Positions 18,100 through 27,800 of a DNA stretch of 64,000 nucleotides are shown here, in pieces; within the stretch, counting starts at the first letter, position 1, and each line of letters starts with the position of its first letter. The notes beneath the pieces are model-generated. The model saw only the letters and a list, made by a program, of their open reading frames with translations. It ran no database searches and was not told the origin of the DNA. Both the position numbers and the translations under genes were made by a program. The DNA is from Oribacterium parvum ACB1 (GTDB taxonomy: Bacteria; Bacillota; Clostridia; Lachnospirales; Lachnospiraceae), in NCBI RefSeq assembly GCF_000238055.2, contig NZ_KE148312.1, forward strand, positions 1,670,501 through 1,734,500, given 5' to 3'.

Positions 18100-18579
18100 A
18101 TGCGTGCAAGGGAAATGACCAGGAACAGATGGGCAGCTGTGTTGTTTTTTGCGCTCTATATTCTTCTCCTTTTTTATTTGCTGTTCTTTTCCGAGTTGAA
18201 TGGAAGAGGTCTCTTAAACAGGGAGCACATGAGCTATAATCTCTATCCGTTTCGAGAAATCAAACGTTATATTTTTCACTGGAAGCAGATTGGTTTGCTC
18301 AGCTCGTTTTTGAATCTTTTTGGAAATATCATCGGTTTTGCGCCTTTGGGCTTTTTGCTTCCATCCTTCTCCGGACGTTGCAGGAAGTATTGGTATAATA
18401 CGGTTATGGCAGGATATCTCTTATCTTTTGGGGTAGAGCTGGTTCAACTGCTTTTAAGAGCGGGCAGCTGTGATATAGATGACGTTATCTTGAACACAAC
18501 GGGAACCTTGCTCGGGTATTGTTGCTTCCGTTTGGTGCAAAGAAAAAGGAAGAAGAGAAGGCAGAAAAGAGAACTGTAG
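18100..18579 (+). CDS. VanZ-like family membrane protein
   Basis: 159 residues with four membrane segments and the VanZ-type signature: N-x-Y-P-F-R (YNLYPFREI), NLFGNIIGFAPLGFLLP and FGVELVQLLLRAGSCDIDDVILNTTGTLLGY. VanZ proteins affect teicoplanin tolerance in some hosts, but most homologues have no known role. It starts 12 bases after the preceding small gene, so it is probably in the same operon. Confidence 0.9.
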   Translation: MRAREMTRNRWAAVLFFALYILLLFYLLFFSELNGRGLLNREHMSYNLYPFREIKRYIFHWKQIGLLSSFLNLFGNIIGFAPLGFLLPSFSGRCRKYWYNTVMAGYLLSFGVELVQLLLRAGSCDIDDVILNTTGTLLGYCCFRLVQRKRKKRRQKREL

Positions 18580-18607
18580 TCCGGACTTCACAATCGGGAG
18601 AAAGACA

Positions 18608-18928
18608 TTGGAGAAAGAAAAGAGATATTCCTATATCAGAAAGAAATTGGCAAGAGGTACTGTGGGAGCTTGTATCCTTTCCGGATTGGCTCTCCTTCTT
18701 TTTTTATTCTGTATTTCCTATTCTTTTTACAGACATGGAGAGGCAGGTATGGTGATTGCTGCGATTGCGCTCCTTTCTGTTCATTTTTCCGCCTTTTCAC
18801 TTCGCTTTGCTATTCCTTTGGAGAGGGGAAAATTTTTAGAAAAACGACCGATATATCTTGCGATAGGATTGGATATCCTTCTTCTGTTCTGTTGGCTGTT
18901 TTTCTTATTTTTGGGAATCAGAGGCTGA
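18608..18928 (+). CDS. Three-helix membrane protein of unknown function
   Basis: 106 residues starting at TTG (18608) behind GGGAG; about three membrane segments (27-45, 50-70, 83-104). The layout recalls DUF6142-type proteins of Lachnospiraceae, but I am not certain of that family. It is the last gene of the 17226-18928 group, followed by a hairpin. Confidence 0.6.
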   Translation: MEKEKRYSYIRKKLARGTVGACILSGLALLLFLFCISYSFYRHGEAGMVIAAIALLSVHFSAFSLRFAIPLERGKFLEKRPIYLAIGLDILLLFCWLFFLFLGIRG

Positions 18929-18930
18929 TT

Positions 18931-18958
18931 CTTACGAAAAAAAACTTTTTTTCGTAAG
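18931..18958. terminator. Hairpin terminator after 18928
   Basis: CTTACGAAAAAAA (18931-18943) pairs with TTTTTTTCGTAAG (18946-18958); the A/T runs are inside the stem, so it may work in both directions. Confidence 0.7.
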
Positions 18959-18976
18959 GCTTGTTTAATGTGATTT

Positions 18977-18985
18977 TGCTATAAT
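18977..18985 (+). promoter_or_regulatory. Extended -10 very close to the next start
   Basis: TGCTATAAT (18977-18985) ends nine bases before the ATG at 18995, so the transcript could be almost leaderless. Confidence 0.45.
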
Positions 18986-18994
18986 GAGGAGCAT

Positions 18995-19771
18995 ATGGGA
19001 GAGAGATTACAGCTTTCATTAGAACGAATCAAAGCGATTCCGGATGAAGTGGATCAAAACAGCTCTTACGGCATTTTTTTTGCGTCCTTAAGTAAGTTTT
19101 TTTGCGGAAATAAAAGAGAAATGCCTTCGCTTCTTCAGGAATGTATGGAGTTCTGTGATAAATATTTATTTCCAAAGGAAGCGTTGGAAAAGGATGAGCT
19201 GGGAGATATTCTTTCTGTTCTACTGTATACTTCCCTTGGACTAGTATATGAGCAGGAAGAAAGAGCAATCTGTCGGGTGTTGGAGCTTTTTATCGAGCTG
19301 TATTTACAGTTTAAAAACAGTTCCGCACCGGACAGGAAGTGCCTAAAAGATATTCTCTACGCTCATTTTTATGATTATACCGGAGAGTTCTTGGAGGAAT
19401 GGAAGGACTATATTCAAGGAGTATCCTGCAAAGAAAGCGATATTCCCGGAAGGCATAATTTGCTTTTCCCCCTTTTCTTTTTAGGAAGCCCGGCTTCTTC
19501 TTATTTCTCGGAGGAGTACGAAGATGCACATCGAAACGATATTGCGCTCATTTTGGGGAATCGCTTACTTTCTCATATAGAACGGGAGTGGAGACGTCTG
19601 GACAGTAAAAAGCACTGTCTTTTTGGAAATCATTCTCCGGTGTCGGAAGGCTTGGGTGAGTCGGAAAAAGAAAGAGAGACGGGAGAAGTGACGTGGAAGT
19701 CTTCTCCACATGCGTTGTCCTTTCATGAGCATCAGAAAAAAATTTTAAAGATTTTTTTGAAAGAACTATAG
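18995..19771 (+). CDS. Unknown cytosolic protein
   Basis: 258 residues, mostly helical, no signal peptide or membrane segment. It is rich in Glu and Leu, with a charged C-terminal region (SEGLGESEKERETGEV). I recognise no domain. AGGAG at 18987-18991 is only three bases from the ATG, and the -10 above is very near. Another start (Met43) would remove conserved-looking helical sequence. It lies between the VanZ group and the carboxypeptidase gene. Confidence 0.6.
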   Translation: MGERLQLSLERIKAIPDEVDQNSSYGIFFASLSKFFCGNKREMPSLLQECMEFCDKYLFPKEALEKDELGDILSVLLYTSLGLVYEQEERAICRVLELFIELYLQFKNSSAPDRKCLKDILYAHFYDYTGEFLEEWKDYIQGVSCKESDIPGRHNLLFPLFFLGSPASSYFSEEYEDAHRNDIALILGNRLLSHIEREWRRLDSKKHCLFGNHSPVSEGLGESEKERETGEVTWKSSPHALSFHEHQKKILKIFLKEL

Positions 19772-19822
19772 AGTAATAAAACGAGATGTTTATTATGTAT
19801 TTGTTTAGACTAGGAGGAAAGT

Positions 19823-21310
19823 TTGCGTAATAAGGGAAGAATAGTATATAGCATCCTTTGCTTCCTTCTATTTTTCTTGCTTCCACTTTCTGACAGCATA
19901 AAAGTTTATGCAGCTACATGGGGAAGTGTAGAACTTACCGGAGAATCGGCTGTTCTGATGGATGCCGATACAGGAGCAATCCTCTTTTCTAAAAATGGGG
20001 AAGAGAAGGGATACCCTGCGAGTATTACCAAAGTGCTAACGGCACTTGTGGTACTGGATCATTGTAATCTAGATGAGAAAGTAACTTTTTCTCATGATGC
20101 TGTCTACAATGTGGACGCAGGTTCATCCAATGCGCAGATTGAGGCAGGAGATGTACTAACGGTCAATGATTGCTTGCATGCTTTACTGCTAAAGTCTGCA
20201 AATGAGTCTGCAAATGCTCTGGCAGAACATGTGGCAGGCTCAAGAGAAGCCTTTGCGGAAATGATGAATGATAAAGCAAAGGAGCTGGGATGCACAGGAA
20301 GTCATTTTGATAATCCCTCCGGACTTTTTTCGGAAAATCATTACACTACGGCAAAGGATATGGCTCTTATCGCAGTAGCCGCCTTTCACAATGAAAAGTT
20401 TTTGGATATAGAAAAGAATCTTCGCCATACTTTAAACGGACTCCAGAGACTTCCCGAGGGAAATACCATTTATATGGAGCATAAGATGATGCTTCCTGAT
20501 TCCCGTTTTTATGATAAGCGTGTCGTAGCAGGGAAAACAGGATTTACGAAGAATAGCGGAAATACTCTCCTTACTCTTGCAAAAGAGGGCGACAGAAGAC
20601 TGGTTACGGTTGTGTTAGGGGATAAAACACCTTATCATTATATAGACACAAAAGCGCTTTTGGATTTGGGATTTTTGGAAACAGAACAGCAGGAATTGGA
20701 AGATTCCGCTAATTATCTGGAAAGAATCCGTCTGGAAGCAGTGAAGCAGGGCTATATTACGGTCGAGGATAAGTTGCATTTTTCCGGAAAGGTACTTCTT
20801 TCTTTACCGAAGGAGGCAAGTCAGGAGGGGCTTGAATTTCAATTTTTATTGCCTAAGACGGAAGAAACGGAAGATACGTCTGCGGATGATATGACTGCCA
20901 ATGAAGAAAGTCCAACTACGGGAGCGGATGCTTCCGTAAGTAGCGGCAGCTCTATACGTCGTCTAAAGGAAAATGCTTTACCCGAACTGGTATTTCTTCT
21001 AGACGGAAGAATGGTTGGTAAGGCGAGTCTATATAAGGAACAAAATATTCGTGTGATGTTCGAAGAGGCGAGTCCTAAAACAAAAGCTGCTTTTTTTGCA
21101 GTGACGATTAGTGGAGTTACTGTGATTATTGCAATTCTGGCCTTTCTTTTTGGAGGGGGAGCTCTCTACGGTGCAAAGAATATCGTGGATGAACGAAAAA
21201 GGAGAAAGAAGTGGAAGGAACGGAGAAAGAAGAGATTGGAAGAGATGAAGATTTCGGAGGAAGAATTCCGAAAGCTCATGGAAGAACGAAAGAAGAGAAA
21301 GAAACATTAA
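19823..21310 (+). CDS. dacF: D-alanyl-D-alanine carboxypeptidase (DacF type)
   Basis: Trims the terminal D-Ala of peptidoglycan stem peptides outside the membrane. 495 residues: signal peptide (1-31, ending VYAA), penicillin-binding serine peptidase domain with SITK (67-70), SAN (125-127) and KTG (238-240), a linker, a membrane segment near 415-440 and a very basic tail. The extra C-terminal anchor differs from the amphipathic helix of classical PBP5. The TTG start is supported by AGGAGG at 19812-19817. The last 100 bases overlap the next gene. Confidence 0.93.
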   Translation: MRNKGRIVYSILCFLLFFLLPLSDSIKVYAATWGSVELTGESAVLMDADTGAILFSKNGEEKGYPASITKVLTALVVLDHCNLDEKVTFSHDAVYNVDAGSSNAQIEAGDVLTVNDCLHALLLKSANESANALAEHVAGSREAFAEMMNDKAKELGCTGSHFDNPSGLFSENHYTTAKDMALIAVAAFHNEKFLDIEKNLRHTLNGLQRLPEGNTIYMEHKMMLPDSRFYDKRVVAGKTGFTKNSGNTLLTLAKEGDRRLVTVVLGDKTPYHYIDTKALLDLGFLETEQQELEDSANYLERIRLEAVKQGYITVEDKLHFSGKVLLSLPKEASQEGLEFQFLLPKTEETEDTSADDMTANEESPTTGADASVSSGSSIRRLKENALPELVFLLDGRMVGKASLYKEQNIRVMFEEASPKTKAAFFAVTISGVTVIIAILAFLFGGGALYGAKNIVDERKRRKKWKERRKKRLEEMKISEEEFRKLMEERKKRKKH

Positions 21311-22590
21311 AAAAAGAAGCCGCACAGAAAAAAATCCAAAACAACTTTGAAAAAACGGAACTATCCGATGATGATGCGGAACTTATGAAGGAAAGGGAGA
21401 GGCTTCGTAAGGAAAGAAAGGATCGTTCTACAAAACGACTGGAAAAGAGAAAAAAAGAATTTCGGAAAAAGCTCTATATTGCCTGTGGAGGAATAGCCAT
21501 TCTTCTACTCTCTTTATTGTGCCTAATTCGTTTCAAAGCCGCTTCTCCAAATCGTATTCTGAAACAGAATGAGAATACTACAGCAGAAAGTGTACAGCTT
21601 ACCCTCGTAAAGCAATTGTCCGAAGAAGAGAAGACAAAGCTTGAAAGCTATGCAAAAGAAGAGGGCGGGATAGAACTGCATTTCTTAAATCCGGAAATAG
21701 GAGAGGAAAAAATAAAAAGCGAGATTCTAAGCCTGAAAACGGACTTGATTCTTGGAGGGGAAGAGCAAAACGTGAACTTCCTTTCTAAGTTAAGTGAAGA
21801 AGAGAAGATTCCTTACCTTGCTACTACATTTGTTCCCAAAGATTCTTTGCGGGAGCACAGTTTTTGTTTAAGCAGGTCGGCGGAGGATCAAGCGGTGGAT
21901 CTCTCCTTCTTTGCCTACAACGAGGCATTTCGTTCCATGGGAATTTTGCTGCCTGAAGGGAAGGCGGATCTCTTATCAAAGGAAATAACGGAAGCCTTTC
22001 AGGAGTTGGGAGGAGTTGTGACAGTTTATAGCTATACTTCCGAAGATGATTTTAGGGCAAAGTTGAGTGAGCTGGAAACGGCAGGAATCGATATTCTTTT
22101 TTTGGAATATTACAATGAAGAAGCAAATACTATTCTGGCAGAAGAACATAATTTTACCGCTTTACTTGGGAATGACTGGGATAGGGCTGATTTTCCGGGA
22201 GATACGGAACGGAAGACCAATTGTCTTTTGTATGGAAAGAATACAAAGAATGAAACAGTTTCAGATAGTGAAATAAGTGAGATGGAAACATCTTCTCCCG
22301 AACAGGAAAGCATAAGCTCGACACAAGTGGAGGAAGAGTCGGAAGCAACAAGCAGTGCAGATTCTGTTTTATCGATTGTGGAAGATGAGCAAGTCGGAAG
22401 AGAAAAGGATGCCATAGCAATCCTCCAGATAGCCTTAAAAAACAAAGGAAAAAGTCTGATGGAAAAGCTTTCCGATTTACAGTATCAGGGAATAGACGGA
22501 ACATATGAGTTAAAAGCCGGAGACTACGCTCTGAAAGGAAAGGCTGTATTCTATGAGATTATAGACAATAAGCGAGTAGAACTATCTTAA
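21211..22590 (+). CDS. Membrane-anchored periplasmic-binding-protein-like protein
   Basis: 459 residues: a highly charged cytoplasmic part (1-90), one membrane segment (about 91-107, YIACGGIAILLLSLLCLI), then an extracellular region that looks like the type 1 periplasmic binding fold of amino-acid/amide ABC receptors (DLILGGEEQNVNFLSKL, SMGILLPEGKADLLSKEITE, AGIDILFLEYYNEEANTIL). No transporter genes are adjacent, so a sensing or wall-related role is an inference. The GTG start lies inside dacF with AAAGGAG in front, giving a 100-base out-of-frame overlap. Met59 (21385) is an alternative start but lacks a ribosome site. Confidence 0.65.
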   Translation: MEGTEKEEIGRDEDFGGRIPKAHGRTKEEKETLKKEAAQKKIQNNFEKTELSDDDAELMKERERLRKERKDRSTKRLEKRKKEFRKKLYIACGGIAILLLSLLCLIRFKAASPNRILKQNENTTAESVQLTLVKQLSEEEKTKLESYAKEEGGIELHFLNPEIGEEKIKSEILSLKTDLILGGEEQNVNFLSKLSEEEKIPYLATTFVPKDSLREHSFCLSRSAEDQAVDLSFFAYNEAFRSMGILLPEGKADLLSKEITEAFQELGGVVTVYSYTSEDDFRAKLSELETAGIDILFLEYYNEEANTILAEEHNFTALLGNDWDRADFPGDTERKTNCLLYGKNTKNETVSDSEISEMETSSPEQESISSTQVEEESEATSSADSVLSIVEDEQVGREKDAIAILQIALKNKGKSLMEKLSDLQYQGIDGTYELKAGDYALKGKAVFYEIIDNKRVELS

Positions 22591-22715
22591 AGCTTGGATT
22601 TCTATAAGTAGATTTACTTTTACAGGCGTCACTTTGGAATCCGAAATCGTTTGCAAATCTAGTGAAAATCTACTTCTAGCTTAGAGTAGACTGGATATAA
22701 AAAGAAGGAGAGGAT

Positions 22716-23543
22716 ATGCAATTTACCAAGATGGAAGGTGCAGGAAACGACTATATTTACATCAATTGTTTTAAAGAGAAGGTAGAGAATCCGGAAGAGC
22801 TGGCAATGAAAATGTCCGACCGTCATTTTGGTGTCGGAGGAGATGGCATTATCCTGATTGAGCCGAGTGATAAAGCGGATGCCTTTATGCATATGTTCAA
22901 TGCGGACGGTTCCGAGGGAGCCATGTGTGGCAACGGTATTCGCTGCACAGCAAAGTATATTTATGACCATGGTATGGTGAAACCGGATATTCCTATGATG
23001 AAAATAGAAACAAAGTCCGGAGTAAAAGAAATCCGTTATGAAGTAAAAGACGGGAAGCTCTTTAAGGCAACTGTCGATATGGGCGAGGTAAAGTTGGATA
23101 GTACTTTACCGGAGATGATTGAGATTGCTGATTTTAAATTATCCTTTGTGGGAATCGATGTCGGAAATCCGCATGCAGTCTATTTCTTAGAGGATAATGC
23201 CGTGTTGGGTGAGAGTATTTATGAAATTGATTTTGCACGCTACGGAAAGGACTTTGAAACCCATTCCCGCTTTCCGAACAGAGTAAACAGCGAGTTTATT
23301 GAGATAAAGAATAGAAAGGAAATCAATTTCCGGGTTTATGAAAGAGGTTCAGGAGAAACATTTGCCTGCGGAACGGGAGCGACTGCCGCGGTTGTTGCGG
23401 GAAATCTCTTAGGAAAACTGGATGAAGAGGTACTTGTGCACCTTTTAGGCGGTGAGCTCAAGATTTTCTACGATAAAGAAAGTAAACACGCCTTTATGAC
23501 CGGAGAAGCGAGAGAGGTTTTTAGCGGAATTTGGGAGGAATAA
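22716..23543 (+). CDS. dapF: Diaminopimelate epimerase
   Basis: Interconverts LL- and meso-diaminopimelate for lysine and peptidoglycan synthesis. 275 residues, normal length. Both catalytic cysteines are present: Cys71 in MCGNGIRC and Cys218 in ACGTGATA; GNDYIY is the N-terminal signature. AAGGAG precedes the ATG. The 125-base spacer before it contains an inverted AAGTAGATTT/AAATCTACTT pair but no gene. lysA is about 10 kb downstream. Confidence 0.97.
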   Translation: MQFTKMEGAGNDYIYINCFKEKVENPEELAMKMSDRHFGVGGDGIILIEPSDKADAFMHMFNADGSEGAMCGNGIRCTAKYIYDHGMVKPDIPMMKIETKSGVKEIRYEVKDGKLFKATVDMGEVKLDSTLPEMIEIADFKLSFVGIDVGNPHAVYFLEDNAVLGESIYEIDFARYGKDFETHSRFPNRVNSEFIEIKNRKEINFRVYERGSGETFACGTGATAAVVAGNLLGKLDEEVLVHLLGGELKIFYDKESKHAFMTGEAREVFSGIWEE

Positions 23544-23560
23544 TAAAATCAAAACTTCTT

Positions 23561-23699
23561 TATACTGTGAAGGTCCGTTGCAGGGCACGCTCTCGCTAAC
23601 CTCGCCACGTAGGGGATACTAAGCGAAAAACAGCATTTCATTTGTTTTTCGCAAGTACCCACGGGCTCAGATTACCCTGCAACGGACCTCCACAGTATA
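23561..23699 (+). repeat. Long-stem hairpin element, copy 1
   Basis: Terminal arms of 25 bases (23561-23585 and 23675-23699) pair with one mismatch. Inside, GCGAAAAACA pairs with TGTTTTTCGC as a second stem. The core carries GCTCTCGCT, TACTAAGC and GCAAGTACC, which recur in the same order in copy 2 (24506-24648, minus), although the outer arms are unrelated. It lies between dapF and deoC in a 254-base spacer with no gene. Confidence 0.85.
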
Positions 23700-23710
23700 A
23701 AAATGGTATC

Positions 23711-23734
23711 TTTGATTTTTTTACAGCCCCTTTT
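23711..23734 (-). repeat. Half copy of a shared terminator sequence
   Basis: On the minus strand it reads GGGGCTGTAAAAAAATCAAA, nearly the same as the left arm of the pgi terminator (56957 onward) and that at 60250. Here the matching second arm is missing. Confidence 0.5.
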
Positions 23735-23797
23735 CTGCTAACGCCCTTTTTCTATGTAAGAGTCTCGCTTGAATTAAATTTCATACATATTTCAAGC

Positions 23798-24433
23798 TTA
23801 GAGCAGAAGCAGTCCGTTTCCGACTCCCAGTCTGTCCGCACCGGCAGCGAGAAGTTCTTCCGCAAACTCCCTGCTTCTGATTCCACCGCTTGCCTTAATC
23901 TGCATCTTATCTGAAACGGATTCTTTCATGAGCTTCACATCTTCCACAGTGGCTCCTCCTGTAGAAAATCCGGTAGAGGTTTTTACAAAGTCTGCACCGG
24001 CTTCTTCGGAAAGCGCGGAGGCTTTTTTGATTTCTTCTTTTGTAAGGAGGCAGGTTTCGATAATAACCTTTACGATAGCCGGCTTGGAAGCTTCTACCAC
24101 AGCTTTGATATCTTCTCTTACATAGTCATAGTCCTTGTCCTTCAAGGCTCCAATCTGAATAACCATATCCACTTCGTCGGCACCGTCCGCTACAGCCTGT
24201 TTTGCTTCAAAAGCCTTTGCCTTTGTAGACATCGCTCCCAAAGGAAAGCCCACCACACAGCAGGTCTTTACACCGGAGCCGGAAAGAGCCTTCGCAACGA
24301 GCGGAACATAAGAAGTGTTAACGCAAACCGAAGCAAAATGATTTGCCTTTGCTTCCTCGCAGTAGCGGAGAATACTGTCTTTCCCTGCCTCCGCCTTTAA
24401 CATCGTGTGGTCAATTTTTTTTGCAATATCCAT
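23798..24433 (-). CDS. deoC: Deoxyribose-phosphate aldolase
   Basis: Splits 2-deoxyribose-5-phosphate to glyceraldehyde-3-phosphate and acetaldehyde, the last step of deoxynucleoside breakdown; deoB and the nucleoside phosphorylase are elsewhere in the window (42-44 kb). 211 residues, the short bacterial form. The Schiff-base Lys151 in VKTSTGF and the DEVDMV segment are present. TAAGGAGG precedes the ATG. The gene sits alone, between two related long-hairpin elements in opposite orientation. Confidence 0.96.
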   Translation of the reverse strand: MDIAKKIDHTMLKAEAGKDSILRYCEEAKANHFASVCVNTSYVPLVAKALSGSGVKTCCVVGFPLGAMSTKAKAFEAKQAVADGADEVDMVIQIGALKDKDYDYVREDIKAVVEASKPAIVKVIIETCLLTKEEIKKASALSEEAGADFVKTSTGFSTGGATVEDVKLMKESVSDKMQIKASGGIRSREFAEELLAAGADRLGVGNGLLLL

Positions 24434-24505
24434 AGCTCCTCCTTATAAATGATACTTTTGTTTTAACAAAATGCAGTAAAAATGAAAGCAATATTTCCTA
24501 AAGAA

Positions 24506-24648
24506 AAATTCTCCCGATATTAACTCAGACAAAGCGTGTGGAGACGCCGGCACTTGCAGCTTTCGAGCAAAGCGAAGAAAGATGCTTAGTACCGCTGCGT
24601 CGTAACCGAGCGAGAGCGCCTTTGGAAGAGTCAATATCGGGAGAATTT
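24506..24648 (-). repeat. Long-stem hairpin element, copy 2 (minus orientation)
   Basis: 21-base arms (24506-24526 and 24628-24648) pair with one mismatch. Read on the minus strand, its core has GCTCTCGCT, then GGTACTAAGC, a small stem and GCAAGTGCC, matching copy 1. The arms (AAATTCTCCCGATATT type) do not match copy 1. It lies upstream of deoC. Confidence 0.85.
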
Positions 24649-24667
24649 AACTATATTCAATTGAATG

Positions 24668-24816
24668 AGGACGACTTTCCTGATGGAAGGTTCGTCCTTT
24701 TCACTTCGTTGACTGAGCGTGGACTTGTAGTCCACCGCTCACTTTGCTCCGCAAAGCAAGTCCCTGCAGGCCTTGGTCTTGTACAGGACGACTTTCCTGA
24801 TGGAAAGTTCGTCCTT
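24668..24816 (-). repeat. Pair of 32-bp hairpin repeats after the activase gene
   Basis: Near-identical 32-base units at 24668-24699 and 24785-24816 (31/32). Each folds on itself: AGGACGA and CTTTCC pair with GGAAAG and TCGTCCT. Between them lie the hairpin GAGCG..CGCTC (24715-24740) and a smaller TTTGC/GCAAA hairpin. The second unit begins at the TAA of the activase gene. No T-run follows, so these may protect the mRNA 3' end rather than terminate. The whole 24434-24814 spacer is made of these elements and copy 2. Confidence 0.8.
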
Positions 24817-27800
24817 AGGCCTTATCCCGTATCTTGTTTTGGGCTACGGTCAGCATTAACTTGATTCGATTTAACTGGTTTACTTCCGATGCGCCGGCAT
24901 CATAGTCCACGGCAATGATGTTCGCTGTGGGATTATGCCGCTTCAGCTCTTTGATGACACCCTTTCCGACAATGTGGTTCGGGAGACATCCGAAAGGCTG
25001 GGTACATACGATATTATCTACCCCTTCAGACAAAAGTTCAAGCATTTCTCCGGTTAAGAACCAACCTTCTCCGGTCTGGTTTCCGAGAGAGACATATTCT
25101 CTGGCAAGGGAAGCAAGCTCTCGGATATCGCTTGGTGCGGTAAAGTGCTTGGATTTCTGTAATTCCTTCTTCGCCGTCTTTCGGAAAGACTCCAGTAAGC
25201 TGATTGCAATATTGCAAAGGGTTTTTCCCTTCCAGGAAGCCCCTAAGTTCTCGTGCTTAAAGTTCTGGTTATAGAAGCAGTAGAGTAGGAAGTCCATAAG
25301 ATCCGGCATCACGGCTTCAGCCCCCTCTTTTTCCAGAAGCTCCACAATATGGTTGTTGGCAAGCGGAGAGAATTTTACAAGGATTTCTCCTACGATTCCA
25401 ACCTTCGGCTTTTCTTCCGAGGAGAGCGGAATATTGTCAAAGTCACGGATAATGCCCTTTACATTTTTACCAAACTCGAAGAGCGGGATGCTCTTCTTGG
25501 AAAGGCTTTCCTGACAGATTTTCTTCCATTTCTGATGTACCGCTTCCGCGGCACCGGCCTGCAATTCATAAGGTCTTGTGGCATAGAGAAGACGCATAAA
25601 GAGGTCTCCGTAAACTACACCTTGCAAAGCTCTTGTAAGAAGCGGAATCGTCATTTTAAAGCCCGGAGTGGATTCCATGCCGTTGGCATTTAAGGAAATA
25701 ACGGGGATTTGTCCCATTTCCGCCTTATCCAAGGCTCTACGAATAAAGCCGATATAGTTTGAGGCACGGCAACCGCCTCCGGTTTGCGACATGATGACAG
25801 CAGTCTTATTTAAGTCATATTTTCCGGAAAGAAGCGCTTCCATAACCTGTCCTACCACAATGATGGAAGGGTAGCAGGAATCGTTGTTTACATACTGCAG
25901 TCCCGTGTCGATAGCGGAGCGGTTATCGTTATCCAGCACCACAAGATTGTAGCCCTCCGCACGAATTGCCGGCTCAATAAGCTCGAAGTGCAGCGGAGAC
26001 ATCTGCGGACAAAGGATGGTGTAGCCTTCTTCCTTCATATCCTTGGTAAAGAGGGTTCTCTTATATTGCTCGGAACGAATCTTTCTTCTGTATTTCTTCT
26101 CGGAACGCACGCGGATAGCGGCGAGGAGAGAACGGATACGGATTCTTGCGGCACCGAGGTTATTGACCTCGTCAATCTTTAATACGGTGAAAATCTTATC
26201 GGAGCCGTTCAAGATGTCTTTTGCCTGATCCACTGTTACGGCGTCCAAGCCGCAGCCGAAGGAGTTTAACTGGATAAAGTCCAGATTTTCCTGTGTTTTC
26301 GTAAAGGCTGCCGCGCGGTAAAGACGGGAGTGATACATCCACTGGTCGGTTACAATAATCGGACGCTCCACTTCCGCAAGGTGGGAAATGGAATCTTCTG
26401 TCAGCACGGCAAAATTGTAGGAGCTAATCAGCTCCGGGATACCGTGGTGAATTTCCGGATCGGCGTGATAAGGACGACCGGCAAGGACAATCCCTCTGTG
26501 CCCGGTCTGCTCCATCCATAGTAGGGTTTCTTCTCCCTTTTCCTCTATATCTCTTCTCGATTGAAGAAGCTCTTCCCAAGCAAGGTGAGCGGCATTTCGG
26601 ATTTCCTTTTCCGTAAAATTCCATTCCTTAAACTGTTCGCCGATTTTCTCCATCGTCCAGTCTCCGGCAGGTTTCACGGAATCTTTAATCTGCTTCGGGT
26701 GAACAAAAACCTTGGTCAGCTGATCTGTTAGAATCTTCTCATTGGTAAAGGCGAGGAAGGGCTTCATAAAGAAAATGCTCTTTTCCTCAAGGTTTTCCAC
26801 ATTATTCTTAATATTCTCCGCATAGGAAGTCACCATGGGGCAGTTGTAGTGATTGCCCGCACTTGGAGTTTCGTTTCTTTCATAAGGAATACAGGGATAG
26901 AAAATGAACTTCTGTCCCTTGTTAATCAGCCACTCGATATGTCCGTGAACAAGCTTTGCGGGATAACACTCGGACTCGGAGGGAATGGACTCGATACCCA
27001 TTTCGTAAATCTTCTTGTTGGAAGAGGGGGAGAGCACTGTACGGAAGCCGAGTTCCTTAAAGAAAATGGCCCAGAAGGGATAATTTTCGTACATGTTTAA
27101 TACTCTCGGAATGCCGACCTCGCCTCTTTTGGCTTCTTCCGGAGAAAGCGGCTCATAACCGAAGATTCTCTTTACCTTATACTTAAAGAGATTTGGAATT
27201 TCGGACTTTGCTTTCGGAAGTCCCGCACCGCGTTCACAGCGGTTTCCGGAGATAAACTTTCTGCCGTGACCGAAATCGTTTATTGTCAGCACACACTTGT
27301 TACTGCAAAGCCCGCAGCGACTCATGGTGTTCTCATACTGTAAGTCTAAGATTTCATCCAAAGGAAGCATGGAAGTTTTTTTGTAGCCTGCCGCATCAAG
27401 AAGAGCCTTATCTTCTTCACCGGCAAGAATCTCGTCTTCCAGCTTTTCCGTTTCGATATAGTAACGCTCTCTTGCAATAAGAGCGGCACCGAAGGCCCCC
27501 ATGATACCGGCAATATCCGGACGGATTACATCCTGCCCGAGGGTTTCCTCCAAGGCACGAAGCACGGCATTATTGTAGAAGGTTCCGCCCTGTACCACGA
27601 TATGCTTTCCGAGGTCCTTGGGATTGGTCACCTTAATGACCTTATATAAGGCATTCTTAATCACGGAGTAAGCAAGACCGGAGGAAATGTCGGCAACGGT
27701 AGCACCTTCCTTTTGGGCCTGCTTTACATTGGAATTCATGAAAACGGTACAGCGGGATCCGAGGTCTGTCGGATTTTCCGCAAAGAGTGCCTCTTTGGCA

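Noticed and set aside
22591-22715. Riboswitch before dapF
   Set aside because: An AAGTAGATTT/AAATCTACTT pair exists, but none of the lysine riboswitch conserved blocks are recognisable.
23642-23914. Plus-strand frame across the hairpin element and the end of deoC
   Set aside because: It overlaps the hairpin arm and deoC on the other strand and has no ribosome site.
23561-24648. Composite transposon carrying deoC
   Set aside because: The flanking elements do not share ends, there is no transposase and deoC has native-looking codon use; kept only as hairpin elements.
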